Assembly (NCBI RefSeq): GCF_030296555.1
Contig: NZ_AP027728.1
Location: 186,001-250,000 of the forward strand
From: Microbacterium suwonense
GTDB lineage: Bacteria; Actinomycetota; Actinomycetes; Actinomycetales; Microbacteriaceae
Reading direction: 5' to 3'
DNA length: 64,000 bases
The notes under the pieces were generated by a model. The model saw only the letters and a program-made list of their open reading frames with translations, did not search any database and was not told the DNA's origin. Below are positions 36,782 through 44,792 of the stretch, in pieces. The position numbers and the translations under genes were made by a program. Each line of letters opens with the position of its first letter. Position 1 is the first letter of the stretch.

Positions 36782-37462
36782 CTAACGCAGCGGATTGTTC
36801 AATTGCGAGAGCCGCAGGACGTAGCAAGGGTCCTCGGCCGGGCACGCGATGAAGATCGTGAACGCGACCGGATGCTCTGCGGTGACCGAGTCGCCGTTCC
36901 ACACGCCGGATCGCTGGCGGATACCCTCGATCGTGTATGCCGCGGCGCCGTCGGGGAGCTGCCCCGGGCGAGCCTGCGCGAGCGCATCAGCCCAGGTATC
37001 CGGCACGAACACTGAGGTGATCTCCAACCGCTGCGTCGTTGCGTACGGTCGCAGCTGCGCCCACGCGCTCGACGTGGGCAGGTAAGTGGCGATGTCGGCG
37101 GCGAGCCCCGACTGTTCGAAGCCGGTCGGGTCGGCGACGTCGAGGATGACTGCGGTGTAGTCGAGCGGCAGGAACGCACTGCCGGTGTCCCAGGTGAACA
37201 GTGCCGCGGCGACGCTGCGTGCGAACGCCTCGGCGTCGGTGGTCGGTGGGATCGACGGGATCCGAGATGGTGAGGTCGGCTCACGAGAAGGTTCTGCGCT
37301 CGGAGCAGCACTCGACAATGGAGGATCAGTTGACTCGGTGGGTTGCTCGGATCCGATGACGAGTCCGTAGATGCCGATTCCGGCGACAAGGATCGCCAGC
37401 GACAGCGCCGCGGTGAGGGCGATCAGAGTGCGGCGTGCGCGAGGAGCGGTAAGAAGCTTCAT
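36782..37462 (-). CDS. Membrane-anchored conjugation protein, VirB8/TcpC-like candidate
   Basis: A 226-aa protein with a short cytoplasmic N-terminus, one helix (TLIALTAALSLAILVAGIGI), a Pro/Ser linker (residues 40-70) and a soluble domain with a possible disulfide near ACPAEDPCYV. The layout and position between ParB and the M23 protein match VirB8/TcpC-type subunits of Gram-positive transfer systems, but sequence identity is too weak to name it. Twelve bp before the M23 gene. Confidence 0.6.
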   Translation of the reverse strand: MKLLTAPRARRTLIALTAALSLAILVAGIGIYGLVIGSEQPTESTDPPLSSAAPSAEPSREPTSPSRIPSIPPTTDAEAFARSVAAALFTWDTGSAFLPLDYTAVILDVADPTGFEQSGLAADIATYLPTSSAWAQLRPYATTQRLEITSVFVPDTWADALAQARPGQLPDGAAAYTIEGIRQRSGVWNGDSVTAEHPVAFTIFIACPAEDPCYVLRLSQLNNPLR

Positions 37463-37492
37463 GCGGGACAGGTGCGCCGCATCTATCCCGAG

Positions 37493-38509
37493 TCAGAGGG
37501 CGCGAAGGTTCCCCACCTGGGCCGCCGACTCGGCGTCCGCACGATCAACGTCGCGCGCGGCACGGAGTTGCTCAGCGACCTGAACGGTGGCTTCAACAAC
37601 GTGCAGGAACATCTCGACCTCGGCGTCACTCAGTTGGCGGGCCAGCTCATCGATGTCGAAGTGCCGCCACCAGCCGTCGAGTTCCGTCCACGTGACGACG
37701 AATGCGCGAATCGGCCACGGCTCGTCACCGTCGACGCGCGAGGTCAGCGCGCTTGGCGAAGGTCGCCGTTTGGGTTTCGGAGCGTTCTTGATGCGCGCGA
37801 GTGCTTCCTCAGCCAGCTTCGCCACATCCACGACGTCACCATCGGTTTGGGCTGCGGTCACGAGCTGCCGAGCACGCTGAAAGCTCGGGTGCACGGGAGC
37901 GCCTGAGCCGATGAGTTCTAGCTCGGCTGCGATTCCTTCTCGCACGGAGTCGGGCTGACTTTCGTCTTCCGCCATCTGCTGCAGGTAGTTGATCTTCTCC
38001 AACGTCGTATGAGAGGCGCCCTCCGGGATCATGGCGGCAGCTTGCTCGCGCGCGTCTCCGACAGAGTCTGACGGTGCCGCAAATTTTGCGGCACCGTCAT
38101 TTCCCGGCTGATTCACGGTGCTGAATCGTGATGCTTCTTGGCGGCGGGCGGCGTCCTCAGCCATCAACGTCTTGATCTCCCGGTACAGCGCGGCATTCTC
38201 CAGTTGGGTGAGCGACTTGTGCAGCGCGTTGTCATCCTGCTCAGCAAGCAGATGCGCGAGTTCTCCCGAGATCCCTGAGCGCACCCAGACTTTGACGTGC
38301 ATCCATCCCAGTCGCTTGATCGCGGCCAGCCGACGGGCACCACACACGAGATTGCCCTCCGGGGTTACGGTGATCGGTTGTAGCAGCCCGTCCCGTTCGA
38401 TCGACGCGGCGAGGAGATCGAGTTCCCCGAGATCCCTGCGGTGACGATGGCCAACGTGGATTGAGTCGACAGCTCGCTCCAGCTCAATGTGCCCGTCGTG
38501 CGTGCTCAT
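37493..38509 (-). CDS. parB: ParB/RepB-type partition protein
   Basis: A 338-aa ParB-family protein. The N-terminal nuclease-like/CTP domain contains ERDGLLQPITVTPEGNLVCGARRLAAIKRLGW, i.e. the GxRR box, followed by a helical DNA-binding domain. No ParA is visible in the window. It may help stabilise an excised circular form or regulate the operon. Start ATG 38509 overlaps the preceding stop (ATGA). Confidence 0.88.
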   Translation of the reverse strand: MSTHDGHIELERAVDSIHVGHRHRRDLGELDLLAASIERDGLLQPITVTPEGNLVCGARRLAAIKRLGWMHVKVWVRSGISGELAHLLAEQDDNALHKSLTQLENAALYREIKTLMAEDAARRQEASRFSTVNQPGNDGAAKFAAPSDSVGDAREQAAAMIPEGASHTTLEKINYLQQMAEDESQPDSVREGIAAELELIGSGAPVHPSFQRARQLVTAAQTDGDVVDVAKLAEEALARIKNAPKPKRRPSPSALTSRVDGDEPWPIRAFVVTWTELDGWWRHFDIDELARQLSDAEVEMFLHVVEATVQVAEQLRAARDVDRADAESAAQVGNLRAL

Positions 38510-39360
38510 CGTCCGCTCCCGTGTTTGGGCGCAGACGTCACGATGATCGACACGAGGTCGTCATCGAGCAGCAGAGCAGGAAGAGTCTCGCCGACAAGGA
38601 TGCGAAGGAGGATGCCGCGGCCGGTGCTCGTTGCGCGATATGCGGGGTTGGGATGTCCGAGCAGTGCGTGCAGCAGGGCCGACCACGCGTCGCCGGGCAG
38701 ATCGAGGAGCGCGCGAGCATGCTTGTCACGGCGCAACACTTCGTAGGCGCTCTGCCGAGACCCGGCCCGTGCGATCGCGCCACACACGTGCTCGATCGCG
38801 GCGCGGGTCGTGCTCTCCGGCCAGCCCAGCGTCGCGAACAACGCGATTGACACTTCAATCGCCTGTTTGGCGGTGCCTACCTCGTCATTCTTGTTGGCGT
38901 CTTCAGCCTCAGGTTCGAGGTACTTGTCGACCACATGGAATGCGGGATGGTAGTCGGCGAGAGGATTCTCTCTGTCAGCGAATCGTTCTGGGTCATGGAA
39001 TGCGGAGACGTGCGGGCGGCGAGCTTGGTGCGTGGCGCAAAGTAGCCCTTGCCCACGCTCTTCGGCGATGCAGGTGATCTGCACGCCGCGAGTGACGACG
39101 GCCCAGGGGTCGTCAGCTTCGCGGGCCGAACGAGTTCGCATCACATCGAAAGCTGCGGATGCGGCCTCCCACGGGTCGAGCCCGTGTTTTCGAGCGAGCG
39201 CCCCATACTTCTCGGCAGCAAACGTGGCGAGTTCCGCGGCTACGCGGTCGTGTTTCCATGCGTGGGCACCCGACTGGTGCAACCGGTGCAGCAGGGCGCG
39301 CAACCCTTCGCTCGTGGTGAAGTCCTCGCGAGGGTGCGACGGGGAATAGTGAGTGGTCAT
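38506..39360 (-). CDS. Conserved hypothetical protein upstream of parB
   Basis: A 284-aa soluble helical protein from ATG 39360 (MTTHYSPSHPREDFTTSEGL), with an AGGAGG 11 bases upstream. It contains a DPWEAASAAFDVMRTRSARE stretch and an acidic central part (EPEAEDANKNDEVG). The shape recalls replication or sigma-like helical proteins, but no domain is recognised. ATGA overlap with parB implies joint translation. Confidence 0.65.
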   Translation of the reverse strand: MTTHYSPSHPREDFTTSEGLRALLHRLHQSGAHAWKHDRVAAELATFAAEKYGALARKHGLDPWEAASAAFDVMRTRSAREADDPWAVVTRGVQITCIAEERGQGLLCATHQARRPHVSAFHDPERFADRENPLADYHPAFHVVDKYLEPEAEDANKNDEVGTAKQAIEVSIALFATLGWPESTTRAAIEHVCGAIARAGSRQSAYEVLRRDKHARALLDLPGDAWSALLHALLGHPNPAYRATSTGRGILLRILVGETLPALLLDDDLVSIIVTSAPKHGSGR

Positions 39361-39456
39361 GACAAGAGCACCTCCTGCCATGCAGGTGCGCACCCGCTCC
39401 CCAGTGGGAAGGATGGATGCAGATGAGGTACCCATGACGATGTCCGCTCTTCACGA

Positions 39457-39828
39457 TCAGGCGGTGCCGATCGAGCTGCGCCCCGCATCCGGTCGCGTGG
39501 CACCACGCCCAAACGCTGAAAGGGGCGGGAGATGACGTGCACGTTCGGCGATGCGCCGGGTGCCGTCCTGTGCCGCTGTCCGCGTGCGCCGATGCAGCTC
39601 GGACTGGAAGTTGATCCCCGCACCGGCCACTCGTGCGCTGCTGCGAGCCACCAGGTCGGTCGGGCGTACCCATTCGACACCGCGCCCTCGGTATGTCGCA
39701 GGATCGCGCATCGAACTCCGCTGCTGATTGCGAAGCCTCATTGACTCGACGGCTTCATGCCTCGTCGTAACGTCGATGGCTTCCGCATCGATGGGGCGGT
39801 TACCGACGTCGGCCGTGTTCTCGTTCAT
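39457..39828 (-). CDS. Small basic hypothetical protein
   Basis: A 123-aa, Arg-rich protein (RLRNQQRSSMRDPATYRGRG, WVRPTDLVARSSARVAGAGI). ATG 39828 overlaps the stop of the DUF2637 gene (ATGA), and GAGG lies upstream, which supports it as real. The basic composition would fit a DNA-binding accessory protein; function unknown. Confidence 0.6.
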   Translation of the reverse strand: MNENTADVGNRPIDAEAIDVTTRHEAVESMRLRNQQRSSMRDPATYRGRGVEWVRPTDLVARSSARVAGAGINFQSELHRRTRTAAQDGTRRIAERARHLPPLSAFGRGATRPDAGRSSIGTA

Positions 39829-40430
39829 GTTGAGTCCTCTGTTTCGTCGGGTGCGGAACGCGCCCGCTCATGTTCAGTAGGTGCGCTCGCGAACCAGCGC
39901 CCGACGGTAGAAGGATGCACGGCGAGTTCGCGGGCGATGCGCTTGTTCGACCAGCCTTTTTCACGCAAGACGGTCGCTTGTTCCTGGGGAGAGAGAAGCG
40001 CGACATCGGCGTGCTCCTCGGCCGCCTCAGGCGTGCGCACGAGCAGCACAGTCAAGTGCGTGATTGCCAACAGCACCACCGGTGGAACGGCAGCGACAGC
40101 CGCGGCAAGCACACTTGGCACGTCGGCATCGGCGGCGACCACCGCATGGATCGAGTTTGCCGTCACCGAAACGGCTGCGGCTCCCGCAAGCAGCGCCCAC
40201 GGATACCAGGCGGAACGTGACCCGGCGAGGGCAACAACAGCAACGGTCGAAACGACGATGACGCCGTCGACAATGAGTGGCCACGCCCATGCCTGCCCCG
40301 CACCGATGCCCGAGCGGGCAGCGAGATCCGCCAGGGAGGTAAACGACAGCCAAAACGCTCCCGCAGCGATGAAGACTGTGCCCGCGACCGCCGTGATGAT
40401 TGCCGATCGGCGCGCCCGAATGCTCCTCAT
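39825..40430 (-). CDS. DUF2637 protein with C-terminal HTH (SpdB-like)
   Basis: A 201-aa protein with four transmembrane helices (AIITAVAGTVFIAAGAFWLS, WAWPLIVDGVIVVSTVAVVA, WALLAGAAAVSVTANSIHAV, VPPVVLLAITHLTVLLV) and a C-terminal helix-turn-helix (GWSNKRIARELAVHPSTVGR). DUF2637 proteins occur with plasmid and ICE transfer genes in actinobacteria, including spread (Spd) proteins. It may link the membrane to DNA during intramycelial-type or cell-cell spread (inference). ATGA overlaps on both sides. Confidence 0.85.
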   Translation of the reverse strand: MRSIRARRSAIITAVAGTVFIAAGAFWLSFTSLADLAARSGIGAGQAWAWPLIVDGVIVVSTVAVVALAGSRSAWYPWALLAGAAAVSVTANSIHAVVAADADVPSVLAAAVAAVPPVVLLAITHLTVLLVRTPEAAEEHADVALLSPQEQATVLREKGWSNKRIARELAVHPSTVGRWFASAPTEHERARSAPDETEDST

Positions 40431-41350
40431 GCCAAGGCCCGAGAATCCGTGACCGGTCGCGGTCGGTGCGGCGGCGTCATGGGGGCGCCCAATGGTAATC
40501 GTTGAGCTGACCGGCCATGCACGGATCGATAGGCCGAGCGGACGGTCGTCGTCACTTCACGCTCGCTGAGCCCAGCAGTCGCACCCGCGGCCGTGAGAGC
40601 GTCGAGCGCCGCTCCTGTGGGGATGTCTTTCTCCGCCATTTTGCAGGCTGCCCAGAAGACGCCGTGGTTCCGCTCGCCCTCTTGGAGGCGGGATACCCAA
40701 CTCGCCAATCGCGTGAGATCAGCGGGTGCCATATCTGTGGCTGCATCGCGTGGGTTCGCGGACGGCCGTGGAGGATCCAAGAGATCACGAAGGCGCTGTG
40801 CGTCGAGCGGATGTCCGCTTCCGTGAGCGAGCCGCAACGTCTTGTAGCGGCGCGCTTCACCGTCAATGGTCCGCACCGAGGGCGGCAGGATGATGTAGCC
40901 GCCGTCGCCACGAAAGTCGATTCCCGCTCGCGCCGACTGCCAAGACCTCTGGTCCGAATTGCCCCTCGCAGGGAAGTGCAAGTGCAGGCCGCCCGACGGC
41001 GTTTCCACCGCTGCGACCCAGCCATTCACCAGCCCTTCGCGTCGCGCACGCTCCAGCGCGGAGTATCCATCGACAGCGCCATGAATGTCGACATCGACCA
41101 CGACGAGTCCCGAGGCTGCACCCGTCGGCATCCCAATGTTTGCGGTGGGCATCGCGGTCCACCAGCGCCGCACCAGGTCTGCTTCGGCGCTCGCCGCGTG
41201 AAATCCTCCCGCGACAACTGGGCGCTTCCCGCCAGCGGCACATGGGAAGACCGGGATGCCGCTCGCTGCTAACACGAGCGCGCTTCGACCGAGTGGGTCC
41301 TCGCGACCCATTCGATCGAGCACCTGCGCGAATGAATCTGCTGCGCTCAT
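40427..41350 (-). CDS. Primase-polymerase (prim-pol) protein
   Basis: A 307-aa bifunctional DNA primase/polymerase. The catalytic domain shows GIPVFPCAAGGKRPVV, the metal motif VVVDVDIHG, and TPSGGLHLHFP, ending with GIDFRGDGGYIILPPS. It likely primes replication of the excised or transferred element. There is no helicase domain. Start ATG 41350 lies in the ArdC stop (TGATG); the longer ORF to 41479 is an out-of-frame overlap with ardC. Confidence 0.9.
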   Translation of the reverse strand: MSAADSFAQVLDRMGREDPLGRSALVLAASGIPVFPCAAGGKRPVVAGGFHAASAEADLVRRWWTAMPTANIGMPTGAASGLVVVDVDIHGAVDGYSALERARREGLVNGWVAAVETPSGGLHLHFPARGNSDQRSWQSARAGIDFRGDGGYIILPPSVRTIDGEARRYKTLRLAHGSGHPLDAQRLRDLLDPPRPSANPRDAATDMAPADLTRLASWVSRLQEGERNHGVFWAACKMAEKDIPTGAALDALTAAGATAGLSEREVTTTVRSAYRSVHGRSAQRLPLGAPMTPPHRPRPVTDSRALA

Positions 41351-42431
41351 CACAGCCCCCGTGAGTCGATCGTTGCCGCGTGCTTCGAGCTGCTCGCGAT
41401 GGTTGGCGCAGTGTTCGTCCGCGTCGCGGCGGCGGAGTTGGTGCGCCCGGCGGTGCGATCGAGCCCAGGGGAGTGCCATCGCCGATCGTCTGCGTGTCCA
41501 GCTGATCGAGGATTTTCATCGCAGTGGCGCGCACTCGTTCCCCGGTCGTGCGCACGATCTCCGCGGGTTCCTGGCCGTCGACGTTTGCGGCCCACGAAGT
41601 GACATACGGAATCGTGTAGTCGCTGGTGTCCATGCCGTGTGCAGCGCCAATCATCAGCGCGACGGACTCGGCCTCTACTTCGCCAACACCCCGGCGCTGC
41701 CGCGCGGCATCTTGATCAGGCCCGTGCATCAGCACGTGCGCGAGTTCGTGCGCAAGCGTCTTCACGCGCGCGGCAGGATCCATGTTCTCGCGTACCTTGA
41801 CGGTCTTATCCGTGTAGTCAGTGACACCGTTCGCCCCGTGAATCAGGCCCTCGTGCTCCACATTGAGGAGCTGAAAACCTGCCGCCTCGATTCGCTCGGC
41901 CAGCCCCGCCCAGAGGCCGTCCGGTGCTTCGCCCTTCAGCAACGTCGGTGCAGGTGGAGTCGGCAAGGTGTCGCCGGAGGTCTGCGCCGCGTCCCACACG
42001 TAGGCGGGGCGGACGCCGATCATCTTCGAGCGGACCTCTTCGCTCGGTCGTGGTTTCTCGAATCGGTTGAGCCGTCGCCACGACGCTGGATCCGCAGGCG
42101 TCGGCGACGCGAAGCGACCGGTCACCGGAGCAAGAATCTGATACCCAGGTTGCCCCTTCTCGACCTGGCGACCCAACTGCTGCCACTGCTTGTACCCAGC
42201 CACGTATGACGGCATCGGCTCGGACACTAGACCTGCTTCGAATGCGGCGGCGTGCTGCATCCAGATGAGCAGGGTGTTGTTGAACGAGCGGCTGCGGAAC
42301 CTGGCTGCAAACCGAAGCGCAGCTGCCCAGTCCTCGCCAGACACCAGCTTGTCAACTGCTTCGGTCAGCTTCTCGTGCAGCTCATCGAGCTTCGCTTCGC
42401 GGGTGGCACGGCGTTCCTCTGTCGACACCAT
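41350..42431 (-). CDS. ardC: ArdC-like antirestriction protein (frameshifted near the 3' end)
   Basis: About 360-aa ArdC-type protein: N-terminal ssDNA-binding domain (RFRSRSFNNTLLIWMQHAAA, AGYKQWQQLGRQVEKGQPGY) and a zinc metallopeptidase domain with the HELAHVLMH motif (TLAHELAHVLMHGPDQ). ArdC proteins protect incoming conjugative DNA. After TIGDGTP the given frame runs on into primase DNA as Arg-rich nonsense, while the next frame gives LDRTAGRTNSAAATRTNTAP and ends exactly at TGATG with the primase start; one missing C in a CCCC run (41468-41472 region) explains it. ATG 42431 with AGGAGGGCACC upstream. Confidence 0.85.
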
Positions 42432-42608
42432 CAGGTGCCCTCCTCTCCGGCGCGCCACGTCGCAGGAGTGCGTGGCGATACACCGGTGAGGTGGGCGAGC
42501 GACTCCACGAACTCTGCGGATGCCCCTGCGGGTTCCCACAGCACGACGTGGCGACTCGTTTCGGCGCGAGTGCGGTCGACGATGCTTGGGCAGCCAGGAG
42601 CTGGGCAT
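42431..42608 (-). CDS. Small first gene of the transfer operon (start frameshifted)
   Basis: A coding-like frame (PAPGCPSIVDRTRAETSRHV and onward to WRAGEEGT) ends with TGA overlapping the ardC ATG (TGATG). Its start is unclear: ATG 42608 has a very strong ribosome site (GGGAGGTGAACC), but its frame is shifted by one base (CCC for CC right after the ATG). Either an extra C is in the sequence or another start is used. A roughly 58-aa protein of unknown function. Confidence 0.4.
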
Positions 42609-42685
42609 GGTTCACCTCCCTAAGAGTGATCGAAGGGTCCAGAGACTCCCGGGCGTTGAGCATGCTCAAAACGTGCGGGGCTTCG

Positions 42686-42715
42686 TTTCTAGCATCGACC
42701 GTTGAGCATGCGCAA
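42686..42715 (-). promoter_or_regulatory. Candidate promoter of the transfer operon
   Basis: On the minus strand TTGCGC (42710-42715) and TAGAAA (42686-42691) are 18 bp apart. Operator site 2 covers the -35 and site 1 lies downstream of the -10. It would drive the leftward transfer operon starting near 42.6 kb. Confidence 0.5.
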
Positions 42716-42718
42716 CCC

Positions 42719-42747
42719 TTGATTTGTTCATGCTCAACGGCTATATT
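42719..42747 (+). promoter_or_regulatory. Candidate promoter of the XRE regulator operon
   Basis: TTGATT (42719-42724), 17-bp spacer, TATATT (42742-42747): a good sigma-A type promoter pointing to the XRE gene. Operator site 3 lies in the spacer and site 4 overlaps the -10, an arrangement for autorepression. Confidence 0.6.
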
Positions 42748-42818
42748 GAGCATGCGTAACGTGCCGGGATTACCCTGCCGACGATGCTTCTCACCGCGAG
42801 CGAAGGAGGTCAGCGCGC

Positions 42819-43250
42819 ATGACCGACGACGAGAGCGCGACTGCGGCTGCGGATCTTGCGAAACGCCTGCGGCTGTTGCTCGATGTTGCAATCGCCGAGA
42901 CCGGCTCCGAGCCGACCTACTCGCAGATTGCGGCGTTTCTTCGGGATCGCGGCACCAACCTGTCACGGTCGCGCTGGACGTACATGGTCAATGGGCACCG
43001 GTACGTTCAAGACCCCGCCGTCTTTGCCGGGCTTGCATCGTTCTTCGACGTCGACACCGACTTCTTGATCGGCGCGAACGACGCCGAAGTTCCCGAGAAG
43101 GTGAGCGCCCAACTCGACCTCGTGCGCTCCATGCGCGCGGCGAAGGTGAAGTCCTACGCGGCCCGCACGCTTGGAGATATCTCACCGAAGGCACTCCAAG
43201 CCATCAGCAAGTTCTTGGATGAGGAAATGACGCATACAGACCAGCAATAA
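42819..43250 (+). CDS. XRE-family transcriptional regulator of the ICE
   Basis: A 143-aa XRE-type DNA-binding regulator: HTH in TYSQIAAFLRDRGTNLSRSR and a helical C-terminal part. ATG 42819 with AAGGAGGTCAGC upstream. Directly followed by an ImmA-type peptidase gene, so the pair resembles ImmR-ImmA of ICEBs1 and phage-like elements: a repressor that is removed by proteolysis on stress or contact signals. The four palindromes upstream are its probable targets in both divergent promoters. Confidence 0.85.
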   Translation: MTDDESATAAADLAKRLRLLLDVAIAETGSEPTYSQIAAFLRDRGTNLSRSRWTYMVNGHRYVQDPAVFAGLASFFDVDTDFLIGANDAEVPEKVSAQLDLVRSMRAAKVKSYAARTLGDISPKALQAISKFLDEEMTHTDQQ

Positions 43251-43311
43251 CGGCGTCGCTCACGTAGCCGAGTCGATGCCGCGAAGTACCCTCGAAGGAG
43301 GTGAGCGCACC

Positions 43312-43776
43312 GTGAATATCGAACAGGTCGTTCAGACGGCTGTCTCGGATCTTGCCCTCGGCAGTGTCTTCACCTTCGACGATCTCTACGGTGTCGTGCA
43401 GCAACGCAGGGGGCGCCGCCTGCGTATCGTCGAGCTTGCCGAAATCGGCGATCACGACGGACTCTGCGCGGTCTGGCTCACCACCGACGAAGACGACATC
43501 ATCATCCACGCACGCACTGACTCCGCCCTACATCGCCAGCAGTTTGTTCTACACGAGCTGTCGCACATGATCCTGGGCCATTGCGACGGCGACGAGTGCA
43601 CGGAGACGGACGTGCTCCTGCCTGACATTCCTCCGCACACTCGCGCCCGCCTGCTCAGGCGGCAGGACCTTGATTCCGACACCGAGATTGCCGCGGAGTC
43701 TCTCGCGGACCGGCTCGCGGCAGGGATCCGAGGGTCCGCTTTCGCGGAGTCTCGCTACTTCGAGGTCTTCGGATGA
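43312..43776 (+). CDS. ImmA/IrrE-family metallopeptidase
   Basis: A 154-aa zinc peptidase-like protein with the HExxH motif in VLHELSHMILGHCDGDEC, typical of ImmA/IrrE. ImmA cleaves its partner repressor to switch the element on. The GTG start at 43312 has a strong AGGAGGTGAGCGCACC ahead of it; ATG 43276 is longer but lacks one. The stop overlaps the start of the membrane protein gene (ATGA), so it is part of a four-gene operon. Confidence 0.88.
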   Translation: MNIEQVVQTAVSDLALGSVFTFDDLYGVVQQRRGRRLRIVELAEIGDHDGLCAVWLTTDEDDIIIHARTDSALHRQQFVLHELSHMILGHCDGDECTETDVLLPDIPPHTRARLLRRQDLDSDTEIAAESLADRLAAGIRGSAFAESRYFEVFG

Positions 43777-44792
43777 TCCAGACGCTCGTTGCGATCCTCA
43801 TGTGGGTTCTCGTCGCGAGCCTGCTGATCCTGCGACGAGGGCGCCCAGACCGCAGCATTACGTACGCATCGGTCACGATCGCGATCGCGATGACCCTCAA
43901 CGTTGATGCGATCTACCTGGCCGTCGATCCTTTCCTTGGCGGAACGAACATCACGACTCTGCTTTCCGACGCGCTCTTGATGATTGGGCTCTTCTTTCTG
44001 GGCCGCGCGGCGATGAAGGCTGGTGAGTATCGTCCCCGCTTGGTGCGAGCAGCCGTCGGGCGCCCCGCCCTGATCCTTGCCCTGGTCACGACGACGGTGT
44101 TGTTCTTTTTCATCGACCGCGGGGCGTCGACCGCGACATTCATGCTTGACCTCGGCGACCAGCCGGTAACGGCCGCCTACTCAATGATCGGCTTCACCTA
44201 CTGCGGCATCGTCCTGGCGGCCATGTTTGCGTTGGCGGCACGCCAACTTCGCGTCGGCACCGGCATTCAGCGCATCCCCGCACTCCTCCTGCTCCTTGGC
44301 TCGGCGTGCGGCGTCGGTTTGGCCGTCGTGGTCCTCGTAATGGATGTCGCACACGTCGCGGGTCAGCTGGAACTGATGCGCACGTTCGGCGAAGCATACG
44401 GGCCGCTCTCGCTGCTCACTTTCCTGTTCTTGTGCGCCGGGTTCGCGGGGCAACCAGTTGTCAGGTCGTTGCGTGAACGCACACGGCGCGCGCAGATAGC
44501 GCAGATCACGGGGGAGCTGGAACCGCTCTGGCAGCGGGCCACGAGCGTTCGCCCCGGGCTCAGCAGTACCGATGCCCTCGGCGCCAGTCTTGACGATCCT
44601 GAAGGACGATTGCATCGCGAAGTGGTTGAGATTCGTGACGCCATGATCGATCCACGCGTGACATTCGAGGTGACGCCTGCTGAAGAAACTCTCCTAGAGC
44701 GGGCTGAGGCGCAACTTCTGGGGCTCGACTCGGGCGTGGCGCGCACAGGTTTGCGCGCGGATCGTGGCGACAGCAGCAGGGAGCACGCATGA
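43773..44792 (+). CDS. MAB_1171c-like membrane protein (DUF6545 type)
   Basis: A 339-aa protein with about seven hydrophobic helices in the first 220 residues (LVAILMWVLVASLLILRRG, LMIGLFFLGRAAM, ALILALVTTTVLFFFID, ALLLLLGSACGVGLAVVVLV and others) and a 110-residue soluble C-terminus with charged helices. It looks like the MAB_1171c family that is found next to XRE/ImmA genes in actinobacteria. Function unknown; it could sense an envelope signal or be a regulated effector. ATGA overlaps on both sides. Confidence 0.7.
   Translation: MIQTLVAILMWVLVASLLILRRGRPDRSITYASVTIAIAMTLNVDAIYLAVDPFLGGTNITTLLSDALLMIGLFFLGRAAMKAGEYRPRLVRAAVGRPALILALVTTTVLFFFIDRGASTATFMLDLGDQPVTAAYSMIGFTYCGIVLAAMFALAARQLRVGTGIQRIPALLLLLGSACGVGLAVVVLVMDVAHVAGQLELMRTFGEAYGPLSLLTFLFLCAGFAGQPVVRSLRERTRRAQIAQITGELEPLWQRATSVRPGLSSTDALGASLDDPEGRLHREVVEIRDAMIDPRVTFEVTPAEETLLERAEAQLLGLDSGVARTGLRADRGDSSREHA

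Larger units (their letters stand above)
42656..42759. promoter_or_regulatory. Four operator palindromes, consensus TTGAGCATGCTCAA
   Basis: Sites: 42656-42669 (perfect 14-bp palindrome), 42701-42716 (GTTGAGCATGCGCAAC, one mismatched pair), 42724-42737 (TTGTTCATGCTCAA) and 42746-42759 (TTGAGCATGCGTAA). They fill the divergent promoter region between the transfer operon and the XRE regulator. The adjacent regulator is the natural candidate to bind them. Two sites flank each promoter. Confidence 0.75.

Noticed and set aside
40863..41349. C-terminal run-on of ArdC into primase DNA
   Set aside because: Arg-rich nonsense caused by the one-base shift; the alternative frame ends exactly at the primase start.
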